Assembly (NCBI GenBank): GCA_036501365.1
Contig: DASYAL010000098.1
Coordinates: forward strand, 43,649 to 107,648
Source: CAIKMD01 sp036501365
GTDB taxonomy: Bacteria; Pseudomonadota; Alphaproteobacteria; ATCC43930; CGMCC-115725
Length of the DNA: 64,000 nt
Direction: 5' to 3'
In this document: positions 17,462 to 25,285 of the stretch, in pieces
How positions within the stretch are numbered: position 1 is the stretch's first letter
Layout of the letters: every line of letters starts with the position of its first letter
Notes under the pieces: generated by a model
The model's database searches: none
Told to the model about the DNA's origin: nothing
Seen by the model: the letters and a program-made list of their open reading frames with translations, nothing else
Made by a program: the position numbers and the translations under genes

Positions 17462-17905
17462 ATGCATTGGAAGCTCATCAATGCCGATCCGCCCGTCACT
17501 TACGCGGTCGCGCTGGAGACCGGCGACGAGGCGGTCAAGGTTCTGACCGATTTCGTCCGCGCGGAGGAAATCGAAGCCGCATCGATCACCGCCATCGGCG
17601 CTTTCCGGCGCGCGGTGCTCGGCTATTTCGACTGGCAGAGCAAGCAGTACAAGAAGATTCCGGTCGAGGAGCAGGTCGAAGTGCTGTCGCTGCTCGGCGA
17701 CGTGGCCGTGTCGGAAGGCGCGCCGACGCTTCATATCCACGCTGTCCTCGGCAAGTCCGACGGCAGCGTCATCGGCGGGCATCTGCTTTCATCCGAGGTG
17801 CGGCCGACGCTCGAAGTGATCATCACGCAATCGCCGAGCTATCTGCGCAAGGCCAAGGATCCCGAGACCGGCCTCGCGCTGCTCGCCATCGATCCGGTGA
17901 CGTAA
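17462..17905 (+). CDS. PPC/DUF296-domain protein
   Basis: 147 residues forming one PPC (plant and prokaryote conserved, DUF296) domain. Key features are AIGAFRRAVLGYFD near residue 45, GDVAVSEGAPTLHIHAVLG near 80 with the paired histidines, and a GGHLL segment. In bacteria such proteins form trimers; some bind metal and some were annotated as DNA-binding, but their role is unsettled. The gene follows the LLM oxidoreductase closely and is followed two bases later by a His-rich small protein gene. Confidence 0.85.
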   Translation: MHWKLINADPPVTYAVALETGDEAVKVLTDFVRAEEIEAASITAIGAFRRAVLGYFDWQSKQYKKIPVEEQVEVLSLLGDVAVSEGAPTLHIHAVLGKSDGSVIGGHLLSSEVRPTLEVIITQSPSYLRKAKDPETGLALLAIDPVT

Positions 17906-17907
17906 TC

Positions 17908-18150
17908 ATGAGCGACGACCGCAATACCAAGAATCCCGACCAGCCGGCCTATGACAATCCAACCGGGGACAAAGGCGATCTTTACGACGAGGCCAAAGGC
18001 CATCCCCATGGCGGACAGCATGTCGGACACCAAAAGGAGAAAGGCCAGCACGGCCAACGGCCGCATCCCGACGAGCCGGTCGGTCATCCGAGCGACGACA
18101 AGCTCGGTCAGAAGCCTCCGCAGCGCAAAACGCCGCTCAGCTCAAGCTGA
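17908..18150 (+). CDS. small His-rich, disordered hydrophilic protein
   Basis: 80 residues, very hydrophilic and low in hydrophobic residues, so probably unstructured. Seven histidines fall within about 35 residues (KGHPHGGQHVGHQ... then QHGQRPHP). No family is recognised. It starts two bases after the DUF296 stop and ends convergently, overlapping the last nine bases of the nitrile hydratase accessory gene. Histidine richness beside a cobalt enzyme with its own His-rich tail suggests metal binding, but this is inference only. Confidence 0.6.
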   Translation: MSDDRNTKNPDQPAYDNPTGDKGDLYDEAKGHPHGGQHVGHQKEKGQHGQRPHPDEPVGHPSDDKLGQKPPQRKTPLSSS

Positions 18151-18528
18151 GAAATCGCCCGGCTTCAGCTCGATAGGCGTGCCATGCGGCGTGCGCCGCG
18201 CGGCACGGCTCCAGGCATTGCCGTAACGTTGGAGCGTTGCCGAATCGCTGAGTTGCTTTGCCGCGACGATGCGCTCCAGCGCGGCAAGCCAATGCCGGTA
18301 ATAGGTCGCGCCGGTATCGGGATCGCCGCCGGCCTGGGCGCGCTTGATCTCGGCGCCGAGCGTTTCCGCCCATTCCGTCGCGGTGAAGAGGCCGCGCTCG
18401 CGCAAGGCGACCGCCATGGCGAAAGCCTGCGCTTCCCAAGGCGCGCGGAACACCGGCCCGTCGCTATCGACCGGCAGACCGGGCACCGCCGCGGCGATCT
18501 CCGCGATCGGCGCGCTCTTGGCCGCCAT
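18142..18528 (-). CDS. nitrile hydratase accessory protein
   Basis: 128 residues, related to the beta-subunit N-terminal region and to the P14K/NhlE-type activators that deliver cobalt to the alpha subunit. FRAPWEAQAFAMAVALRERGLF near residue 25 mirrors FHASWEGRVFAMQRATGL of the beta subunit. The YYRHWLAALERIV and HGTPIELKPGDF segments are typical of the family. It is the last gene of the operon; its ATG overlaps the beta-subunit stop by one base (TGATG), giving translational coupling. Its C-terminal coding DNA has a decayed copy at 16151-16216. Confidence 0.87.
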   Translation of the reverse strand: MAAKSAPIAEIAAAVPGLPVDSDGPVFRAPWEAQAFAMAVALRERGLFTATEWAETLGAEIKRAQAGGDPDTGATYYRHWLAALERIVAAKQLSDSATLQRYGNAWSRAARRTPHGTPIELKPGDFSA

Positions 18529-19184
18529 CACGCCGGCTCCAGATAGGGCTCGAACGCCTCGATCGAGACTTTGAGTCCCGGCGCGGCTTGCTCGCCCCAT
18601 AATTCCTTGCCGTCGAAGACGACGGTATAGAGCCATTGCGGGTCCTCGCCTTTGCCGAGCACGACCGAATCCGGAAATACATGGCAGCCGCGGATCGCTT
18701 CGATCATGCCGACGCGGTCGCGCGCATAGCGCGGCAGCCGCGTGTGGCTCGTCGGGTTGATGTTCCGGGTGTGGACTTGCGCGCCCGGCTTGAACCGTGC
18801 GGGCGCTTGCTCCGGGCGTGTATAGGAGCCGCGCTGTAGCGCGCCGTCGACCTCGGCCGCGGCAAGCGTGCGCTTCACTGGCTTCGCCGGATGCAGCGCA
18901 TGGCCGGCTTCGAGCTCGTCGGCACCGACGAGGCCAAAAGAGAGCAGCCGCGCCTCGAGGCCGCGCTGCCATTTTTCGTAATAGGTGACGCCGAGATAGA
19001 CATGCGGCGGCAGCTTTTCGACCGCGGCCCGACCCATATCGATGTTCCAATAGCCGAGGAGGCCGGTCGCGCGCTGCATCGCGAAAACGCGGCCTTCCCA
19101 GGACGCATGGAACACCGGCTCGTTCTTCTCGGGCGTCACCGGGCCGAAGCCGTGCATGCCGCCCATGTCGTGAACGCCATTCAT
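18528..19184 (-). CDS. nitrile hydratase beta subunit
   Basis: 218 residues. MNGVHDMGGMHGFGPV at the N-terminus is the hallmark of nitrile hydratase beta subunits. It is followed by YYEKWQRGLE near residue 70 and the C-terminal barrel (GAQVHTRNINPTSHTRLPRY, then LYTVVFDGKELWGE). It pairs with the alpha subunit to hydrate nitriles to amides in the cytoplasm; the two conserved arginines of the beta subunit that contact the cysteine-sulfinate/sulfenate ligands cannot be placed with certainty here. Its ATG overlaps the alpha stop (ATGA). Confidence 0.93.
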   Translation of the reverse strand: MNGVHDMGGMHGFGPVTPEKNEPVFHASWEGRVFAMQRATGLLGYWNIDMGRAAVEKLPPHVYLGVTYYEKWQRGLEARLLSFGLVGADELEAGHALHPAKPVKRTLAAAEVDGALQRGSYTRPEQAPARFKPGAQVHTRNINPTSHTRLPRYARDRVGMIEAIRGCHVFPDSVVLGKGEDPQWLYTVVFDGKELWGEQAAPGLKVSIEAFEPYLEPA

Positions 19185-19843
19185 CGCCGCACCTCGTTCG
19201 GGCGCAAGGCCTCGCCAGTGCCGACCATCGAATCCCGCGTGACCAGCTCGGCGAGCTGCTCCTCGTCCCAGCCATCGGTGCCGGCAGGCCGCATCGGGAT
19301 AACGATGAAGCGCGTCTCGGCGGTCGAATCCCAAATACGGACCTCGGTCTCCGCCGCCAAGGCGACGCCGAAATCCTTGAGCACGCCACGCGGATCGATC
19401 ACCGAGCGCGAGCGATAGGCGGCGGACTTGTACCAGACCGGCGGCAGGCCGAGCACTTCCCACGGATAGCAGGAGCACAGCGTGCAGACGATCATGTTGC
19501 GCCGGCGCGGCGTGTTCTCGACCGCGATCAGGTGATCCGAGACCCGGCCCAGCGTGCCGTCGGCATTGATCGCTGCGGTCGCATCTTCGAGCAGGCGCTT
19601 TCTGAATTGGGGATCGGCCCAGGCTTTGGCGACGATGCGCGCGCCGATATGCGGCCCGATCCGGGTCTCGAAGGCCTCAACGATGCGGTCGAGCGCGGCG
19701 GGATCGATATAGCCTTTCTCGGTGAGCACGGTCTCGAGCGCGCGCACCCGGGCCTGCTGCTCGGTCAGCTCGGAACCGTGGGGATGCGCGTCGCCATGAT
19801 CGTGATCATGCGCATGCTCATGGTCGCGCGGTTCGGTCGCCAT
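19181..19843 (-). CDS. nitrile hydratase alpha subunit, cobalt type
   Basis: 220 residues. The metal-binding motif is CTLCSC (Cys120, Cys123, Cys125). Threonine in the second position marks cobalt-type enzymes, serine the iron type. The N-terminus is His/Asp-rich (seven histidines in the first 22 residues), which could help capture metal. The ATG at 19843 is preceded by AGGAGG, which itself overlaps the stop of the UbiD gene, so alpha is expressed from the UbiD transcript. It hydrates nitriles to amides; no amidase gene follows in the window. Confidence 0.93.
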   Translation of the reverse strand: MATEPRDHEHAHDHDHGDAHPHGSELTEQQARVRALETVLTEKGYIDPAALDRIVEAFETRIGPHIGARIVAKAWADPQFRKRLLEDATAAINADGTLGRVSDHLIAVENTPRRRNMIVCTLCSCYPWEVLGLPPVWYKSAAYRSRSVIDPRGVLKDFGVALAAETEVRIWDSTAETRFIVIPMRPAGTDGWDEEQLAELVTRDSMVGTGEALRPNEVRR

Positions 19844-19852
19844 GATCGCCTC

Positions 19853-21385
19853 CTAACTTGTCGTCCGCGATTGTAGCACCCATTCGCCATCGTTGCCCCG
19901 ACCGAGCACGCCGTCGCGTTGCAGCCGGTCGAGCTCGATCACGAGGGCGCGGCCGTCATCGGTACCGAGCCCTTCCATCAGCTCGATAAAATATTTGGGG
20001 CCGCTTTCGAGCGCCTGCTGCACGGTTTGGAAGCGCGGATTGAGTTTCAGCCGCGGCGTGCGCGAGAGCCGGTTTTCGATGATATCAGGCTTGCCGAAAG
20101 GCCGCGTCAGGTCGAAGCCGGCTTTAACCATCTTGCCGTCCTCGCCGGTCGGGTCCATCGACATCGTGAAATGGCCGGATTCGGTGATCACGTCGCGATC
20201 GGCGCGAAAGCGCGTCGCGAACGCCCATTCCATCGCTTCCTCGGAGCGGATGTCGACATCCTCGTCGACGACGAAGATGTGCTTCACCAGCGGCAGCTTC
20301 ATCACCGCCGCGATTGCGGCGCGCGCCTGGCCCGGCGCGGTCTGGCGGATGGCGATGCGCGCGTGATGCAGCCCGGTCGCGGCCGGCGGCAGATAGATGT
20401 CGCGGATATCGATTCCGGCGTCTTTCACCGCGCGCCACACCATGACGGCGAAATTGATCGCGCTGAGCTGCGCCGCGTCGTTGCGCGTCAGATGTGTCCC
20501 GCCATGCAGCAAGGTCTGATGCAGCACGTCGCGGCGCATGGTGATGGCGGTGGCGTGGAAGATGGGATCGGGATGCATCGGCCCATAAAGCCCGTAGAGC
20601 TCGCCATAAGGGCCTTCGATCTCGGCATAGCCGGCCTCGTCGAAATAACCTTCGATGACCAGTTCGGCATCCGCCGGCACCGGCACGTTGTTGGTGACGC
20701 CGCGGACCATCGGCAGGGTCTCGCCGCGGATGCGCGCGATCAGCTCGAATTCGTCGAGCGGCGCTTTCGAGGTCGCGGCGAGGAAATCGCAAGGATGCGC
20801 GCCGATGACGAAGCTCACCGGCAGCTGCTCCTTGCGCTCGACGCAGCCGAGATAGATGCGCCGCAGATCGGAAGGCTGAGTCAAGTTGGAGCGCAGCGTC
20901 GTCCGGCTGCGTAACATCAGCCGCCGGCAGCCGACATTGGGCTTGGCCGTCGCGGGATCGACGGCGAAATCGACCGCCGCCGAGATGTAAGGCGCGCCGT
21001 CGAATTCGTGCTGCAGATAAAAGGGCATGCGGGTGAGATCGAGCTTGTCGCCGGTCAATATGACCTGATGCACCGGAGCGTCGGCTGATGCGATCTCCGC
21101 GACCTTCTGCGGCTGCTGCAAGCGGCGCAGATATTCCGCGAGGAGGTGCCTATCGTCCGCGAGGCCGAAGGCTGCGGCGATACGTTTGGCGCTGGCATTG
21201 ACGCCAGCGACCATCTCGAAGCGCTCAGGGCCGACAGCGCGGAAATGCGTGACCTGAGGCGAGGCTTCGACCAACGTCGCGAGGTCGCCGAGCGAGACCG
21301 GCGCGTCACAGGGCTCGACTTCGCCCAGCTCCGCGAGCCGCTCGACGAAGCGCCGCAGCCGGAATTTCTCGAGATCGAATGCCAT
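19853..21385 (-). CDS. UbiD-family prenyl-FMN-dependent (de)carboxylase
   Basis: 510 residues, the usual UbiD length. Recognisable blocks include CRRLMLRSRTT near residue 153, IGAHPCDFLAA near 195, EGYFDEAGYAEIEGPYGE near 245 and KHIFVVDEDVDIRSEEAMEWAF near 350. UbiD enzymes use prenylated FMN made by a UbiX partner to decarboxylate or carboxylate aromatic and unsaturated acids. No ubiX is in the window. The gene is first in an operon with nitrile hydratase alpha, beta and accessory genes and is divergent from the amidohydrolase at 21475. The substrate is not predictable. Confidence 0.9.
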   Translation of the reverse strand: MAFDLEKFRLRRFVERLAELGEVEPCDAPVSLGDLATLVEASPQVTHFRAVGPERFEMVAGVNASAKRIAAAFGLADDRHLLAEYLRRLQQPQKVAEIASADAPVHQVILTGDKLDLTRMPFYLQHEFDGAPYISAAVDFAVDPATAKPNVGCRRLMLRSRTTLRSNLTQPSDLRRIYLGCVERKEQLPVSFVIGAHPCDFLAATSKAPLDEFELIARIRGETLPMVRGVTNNVPVPADAELVIEGYFDEAGYAEIEGPYGELYGLYGPMHPDPIFHATAITMRRDVLHQTLLHGGTHLTRNDAAQLSAINFAVMVWRAVKDAGIDIRDIYLPPAATGLHHARIAIRQTAPGQARAAIAAVMKLPLVKHIFVVDEDVDIRSEEAMEWAFATRFRADRDVITESGHFTMSMDPTGEDGKMVKAGFDLTRPFGKPDIIENRLSRTPRLKLNPRFQTVQQALESGPKYFIELMEGLGTDDGRALVIELDRLQRDGVLGRGNDGEWVLQSRTTS

Positions 21386-21474
21386 CGAACCTCCTCAACC
21401 GCATCTTATCGCTGCGCTTCGTTGCGTGCCATTGGCGGAGCGGCTAGGGTTTCCGACATCGCGGGAGGGAAATC

Positions 21475-22407
21475 ATGCCGGGCATCGTCGACGTCCATCA
21501 TCACATCATGGAGCCGAAATTTTTGGAGCTGCAGCAAGCGCGGATCGCCGCGAGCGGCTACGCCGGCGCCGAGCTGCAGAAATGGACGCCCTCCTGGTCG
21601 ATCGAGGAGATGGACAAGACTGGCGCCGACGTCTCGATCCTTTCGATTTCGACGCCCGGTTCGTGGACCGGCAAGCTCGAAGAGAGCCGCAAGCTCGCGC
21701 GCAGCATCAACGACTACAAGGCGCAGATCGTGCGCGACCATCCAAGACGTTTCGGCTTTTTCGCGACGATCCCGCTGCCCGATGTCGAGGGGAGCCTCAA
21801 GGAGATCGACTATGCGCTCGAAACGTTGAAAGCCGACGGCATTTGTCTGCTCACCAATTACGACGGCCGCTATCCCGGAGATCCGGCTTTCGCGCCGGTC
21901 TACGACGAGCTCAACCGCCGCAAGACAGTGGTCTATTCGCATGCTACCTCGGTCGATTGCTGCTTCAATCTCCAGCCGAGCGTGCCGCCGGCGATCCTCG
22001 AATTCATGTTCGACAATACCCGCGCGATCGTCAGCCTGTTGCAGAGCGGCACCTTCGCGCGCTGTCCCGACATCAAGTTCATCTTCTCGCATTGCGGCGG
22101 CGCGCTCGCCGGCATGGCGGGGCGGATCGCCGGCTGGTCGCGCTCTTTCGCCGACAAGGCGCCGGGCGGCGCCTTCCCGGCGCTGAAGAAGCTCAACTAC
22201 GACACCGCCAGCATGAACAACCCGGTGACCTTCGCGGCGATGCTGAAGCTCGCCGGACCGACGAACCTGATGTTCGGCAGCGACTATCCCTGGGGTACGA
22301 TGGCGGCGACAAGGGACCCGCTGCGCAGCCTCGGGCTGCCGCCCGAGGATCTGCACAATATCGAAGAGGGCAACGCGCGGCGCATGTTCGCGCGCCTGAA
22401 AGCCTGA
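21475..22407 (+). CDS. ACMSD-type amidohydrolase (probable decarboxylase)
   Basis: 310 residues, Amidohydrolase_2 family. VHHH at residues 6-9, YSHATS near 159, FSHCGG near 202 and FGSDYPWG near 266 provide the expected metal ligands and the catalytic Asp. It is a close paralog of the 1375-2322 product (shared EIDYALETLKADGI-like, VYDELNRRKTVVYSHAT-like stretches). Family members decarboxylate salicylates or resorcylates. GGGAGG lies just upstream of the ATG. It is divergent from UbiD, so two decarboxylase types share a promoter region of 89 bases. Confidence 0.86.
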   Translation: MPGIVDVHHHIMEPKFLELQQARIAASGYAGAELQKWTPSWSIEEMDKTGADVSILSISTPGSWTGKLEESRKLARSINDYKAQIVRDHPRRFGFFATIPLPDVEGSLKEIDYALETLKADGICLLTNYDGRYPGDPAFAPVYDELNRRKTVVYSHATSVDCCFNLQPSVPPAILEFMFDNTRAIVSLLQSGTFARCPDIKFIFSHCGGALAGMAGRIAGWSRSFADKAPGGAFPALKKLNYDTASMNNPVTFAAMLKLAGPTNLMFGSDYPWGTMAATRDPLRSLGLPPEDLHNIEEGNARRMFARLKA

Positions 22408-22543
22408 CATATCGACGTGGGCGCCGCTGCCCACGCAATTGGGCACACTTGCGGTTGACAGCCAGCGGCGGCTCCTCGAAAACTCGCAGCCAATCGCGCG
22501 GCGTTGTCGCGTAACGAGCAAACCAAATGGGGGCGCGCCAGCC

Positions 22544-23818
22544 ATGGCAACGGGTCAACGAGTTCGTGTAACGCATGCCGGGGCGCTGCCGCGCTCGCCC
22601 GACCTCGCCAAGCTCGTCTGGGCCAAGGGTGACGGCCGTCCCTACGACGAGGCCGAGCTGACCCGGCGTCTGCAGGACGAGCTCGCGGCGACCGTGCGCC
22701 GCCAGGTCGCGATCGGCATCGACAGCATCAATGACGGCGAGCTGAGCAAGACCTCGTTCACCCAATATTGCGCCAATCGCATTTCGGGCTACGAAGCGCA
22801 TCCCTTCGATCCGTCGCGCGACCCGGCGCCGCTCTCGATCGGCGCCCGCGACATCAGGAAGTTCCGCGAATATTTCGCCAACGGGCACGCCAAATTCGTG
22901 ACCCTCGACCCGCCGAAGACGACCTATGTCTGCACCGGCCCGCTGCGCTACACCGGCACCGCCGAGCTCAACACCGATCTCGAGCGGTTCAAGGCCGCGC
23001 TCGCCGGCGTCTCTTACGGCGAGGCTTATTTGCCGGCGAACTCGCCCGGCACGATCGAGCATTGGCTGCGCAATCAGTACTACGGCAGCGAGGAGGAATT
23101 CCTCGAAGCGATCGCCGATGTGATGCATACCGAATACAAGGCGATCACCGATGCCGGCTTCCGCTTGCAGATCGACGATCCCGATCTGCCTGACGGCTGG
23201 CTGATGTATCCCGACATGACGGTCGCGGAATATCGCAAATATGCGCGGCTACGGGTTGACGCGCTCAACCACGCACTGCGCGACATCCCGCGCGAGCAGA
23301 TCCGCCTGCATGTGTGCTGGGGCAGTTTCCACGGTCCCCATGCCGACGATATTCCCTTGAAGGATATCGCCGATCTGATCTTCCGCGTCCGCGCCTCGGA
23401 ATATTCGATCGAGGCGTCGAACCCGGCGCATGAGCACGAATGGACGGTGTTCGAGGACGCGAAGGTGCCGGATGATGCCGCGCTCATTCCGGGCGTCGTC
23501 GGCCATTGCACTGACTTCATCGAGAATCCGGAATTGGTGGCGCAGCGCCTGGTGCGCTATGCGAATCTCATCGGCCGCGACAACGTCATGGCCGGCACCG
23601 ATTGCGGCATGGGGCCGCGCGTCAAGGACCCGAAGATCTGCTGGGCGAAGTTCGAGGCGATGGCCGAAGGCGCGCGGCTCGCGGCGAAGCAGCTTTGGGC
23701 AAAGGCCGGCGGCGCAGCGCGCGCCAAGTCTACGGTCAGGAAGGCTGTGAAGAAGAAGGCCAAGAAGGCTCCGGCGCGCAAGGCGAAAGCGAAAGCGAAG
23801 AAGCGCGCACGTCGCTAG
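22544..23818 (+). CDS. MetE C-terminal-like methyltransferase with basic tail
   Basis: 424 residues. The body matches the cobalamin-independent methionine synthase C-terminal (UROD/MetE-like) barrel. The zinc-site elements HVCWGSFHGPH, SIEASNPAHEHEW and GTDCGMG are intact (His, Cys, Glu, Cys). Stand-alone proteins of this kind may transfer alkyl groups from small thiols or methylated substrates; O-demethylation or thiol chemistry cannot be decided. Oddly, the last 38 residues are almost only Lys, Ala and Arg (13 Lys, 6 Arg), like histone H1 or AlgP tails. The ATG at 22544 follows a G-run and is the first Met matching the conserved start of the domain. Confidence 0.82.
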   Translation: MATGQRVRVTHAGALPRSPDLAKLVWAKGDGRPYDEAELTRRLQDELAATVRRQVAIGIDSINDGELSKTSFTQYCANRISGYEAHPFDPSRDPAPLSIGARDIRKFREYFANGHAKFVTLDPPKTTYVCTGPLRYTGTAELNTDLERFKAALAGVSYGEAYLPANSPGTIEHWLRNQYYGSEEEFLEAIADVMHTEYKAITDAGFRLQIDDPDLPDGWLMYPDMTVAEYRKYARLRVDALNHALRDIPREQIRLHVCWGSFHGPHADDIPLKDIADLIFRVRASEYSIEASNPAHEHEWTVFEDAKVPDDAALIPGVVGHCTDFIENPELVAQRLVRYANLIGRDNVMAGTDCGMGPRVKDPKICWAKFEAMAEGARLAAKQLWAKAGGAARAKSTVRKAVKKKAKKAPARKAKAKAKKRARR

Positions 23819-23825
23819 ATTCTAT

Positions 23826-23890
23826 CGTCATTGCGAGGAGCGTCAGCGACGAAGCTATCCAGGACCTGGATCGCTTCGCTCGCAATGACG
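23826..23890. repeat. dispersed palindromic repeat, copy 1
   Basis: Perfect 12-base arms CGTCATTGCGAG (23826-23837) and CTCGCAATGACG (23879-23890) enclose a second pair of complementary blocks around CCAGGACCTGG. The pattern (CATTGCGAG...GAAGC.ATCCAGG...CGCAATGACG) resembles the interspersed intergenic palindromes frequent in Rhizobiales and Rhodospirillales genomes. It lies between convergent genes and may also act as a terminator. A second copy is at 30231-30361. Confidence 0.75.
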
Positions 23891-23897
23891 CCACGGC

Positions 23898-24797
23898 TTA
23901 TGCGGGATTGTTGATAAAAGCCAGCAGCTCCGGCCCGAGCGAATCGACCGCCGAGTTGATCTGCATCGCCGGCGAGACGTGGTTGTGGTTCCGGCTGAAG
24001 ACGAACCACGGCATCTTCTTGTCGCATTTGGCGAGCTCGGCGACCAGAGCCGCGCTCGGCCAGGCGAGCGGGTAGGGATCGAACTCGGTGACGCAGACGA
24101 AGACCGGCGGATGGCCCGGCTTCACGTGATTGAGCGGGCTCATCGCCGCGTATTTGCTTTCGTCCTCGCCGTAATAGGCGGTCGAATTCTCGGCCGGCTT
24201 GCCGGGGCTGTAGACCGGATGCTGCGGCGCATAGACGCCCGAGAGTAGCAGCGCGCCGGCGATACGAGGACCTTCGCTGCCATGGACTTGCGGCACGAAG
24301 GTCCAGGTCGCGACATGAGTCGCGCCGGCCGATTGCCCCATGATGAAGATGCGCGCCGGGTCGCCGCCGTATTTTGCGATGTTGTCATGCAGCCAGGCGA
24401 CGACCTTGCCGACGTCCTCGGCGCCCGACGGCCATTTGTGCTGCGGCGCCAGACGATAGGTCGCGTTGACGCCGATGATGCCGTTGCGTGCGAAGAAAGT
24501 CGGCACGTTGTCGTAGATCAGGCCCGGCAACGGGCTGCGCTCGCCGGCAACATAACCGCCGCCGTGGAAATAGACGACGACCGGCGCCTTCGTCGGCTTC
24601 TGCGCCGGCATGTAGATGTCGAGCCGGTTGCGCGCATCGGGCCCGTAAGCGAGATCGCGCGCGATCTCGATCCCGTCCTTCGGCGCGCGCTCTTGCAGCG
24701 GCGTGTAGATCGCGTAAGTCGCTTTCAGCACATCGGAATTGAAGGCGCGGCCGAGCTTCCTGATCTCGGCGGCGACTTGTTCGGCGGCATCGGACAT
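23898..24797 (-). CDS. alpha/beta hydrolase, HSL-type esterase
   Basis: 299 residues, Abhydrolase_3-like. The oxyanion motif YFHGGGYVAGERSP is near residue 76, the nucleophile motif GQSAG near 155, Asp is expected in CVTEFDPY and His in SRNHNH near 270. These enzymes hydrolyse carboxylic esters or formyl-type substrates (kynurenine formamidase-like members exist). It is the last gene of a minus-strand cluster with an NTF2-like protein and two FAH-family proteins, which suggests ester or lactone cleavage in the same catabolic route. Confidence 0.85.
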   Translation of the reverse strand: MSDAAEQVAAEIRKLGRAFNSDVLKATYAIYTPLQERAPKDGIEIARDLAYGPDARNRLDIYMPAQKPTKAPVVVYFHGGGYVAGERSPLPGLIYDNVPTFFARNGIIGVNATYRLAPQHKWPSGAEDVGKVVAWLHDNIAKYGGDPARIFIMGQSAGATHVATWTFVPQVHGSEGPRIAGALLLSGVYAPQHPVYSPGKPAENSTAYYGEDESKYAAMSPLNHVKPGHPPVFVCVTEFDPYPLAWPSAALVAELAKCDKKMPWFVFSRNHNHVSPAMQINSAVDSLGPELLAFINNPA

Positions 24798-24831
24798 GGG
24801 TCTACCTCACGGCATAAAGAGTGATGGGCGC

Positions 24832-25266
24832 TTAGTGACCGCCCTGGCGCTCGAAGAGACGCTTGGTCTCGCGCGAGCTGAATTTCCAGCCACTCGCCGT
24901 CTTGACGAACTTGTCGTGCCATTCGCCCATGCTGAAAGGCGGATCGAAGGGCAGCGGGAATTTCGGATTGTCGATCTTCGGGTCGTGATGCAGCGCGACG
25001 TAGTAGGTGACGCTCGCGGCATGGGTGTCGTCGATCACGTTGACCATGGTGCCGCCGTTGATGTGGCGCGTCACCTGGGTCGAGGCGCGATAGGAGGAGC
25101 GGATCTCGGCATGGCCCTTATAGGGCTTGCCGCCGCGCAGCCAGGTACCGTCCTCGGCGAAGAGCGCGATGCATTTCTCGGTCTCTTTGTGATCGCCATA
25201 TTGCGTGATCGCGATCACCAGGTCGCGGCATTCCTGCTCGATCTCTTTGCGCTGCTTGGCGTCCAT
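24832..25266 (-). CDS. SnoaL/NTF2-like protein
   Basis: 144 residues with the pattern of an NTF2-like cone fold: an N-terminal helix pair (residues 1-40 with LFAEDGTW), then GHAEIRSSY, and a C-terminal sheet ending in GWKFSSRETKRLF. This fold serves small hydrolases, isomerases, ring-hydroxylating dioxygenase beta subunits and binding proteins. Located 19 bases after a FAH gene in the same direction, it probably acts on the same pathway. Its catalytic activity cannot be predicted. Confidence 0.8.
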   Translation of the reverse strand: MDAKQRKEIEQECRDLVIAITQYGDHKETEKCIALFAEDGTWLRGGKPYKGHAEIRSSYRASTQVTRHINGGTMVNVIDDTHAASVTYYVALHHDPKIDNPKFPLPFDPPFSMGEWHDKFVKTASGWKFSSRETKRLFERQGGH

Positions 25267-25285
25267 GTCTCTCTTCTCCTTCGGT

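Noticed and set aside
22455..22483. TTGACA followed by GAAAAC as a promoter of the MetE-like gene
   Set aside because: The -35 is good but the -10 is poor; too weak to list as a feature.
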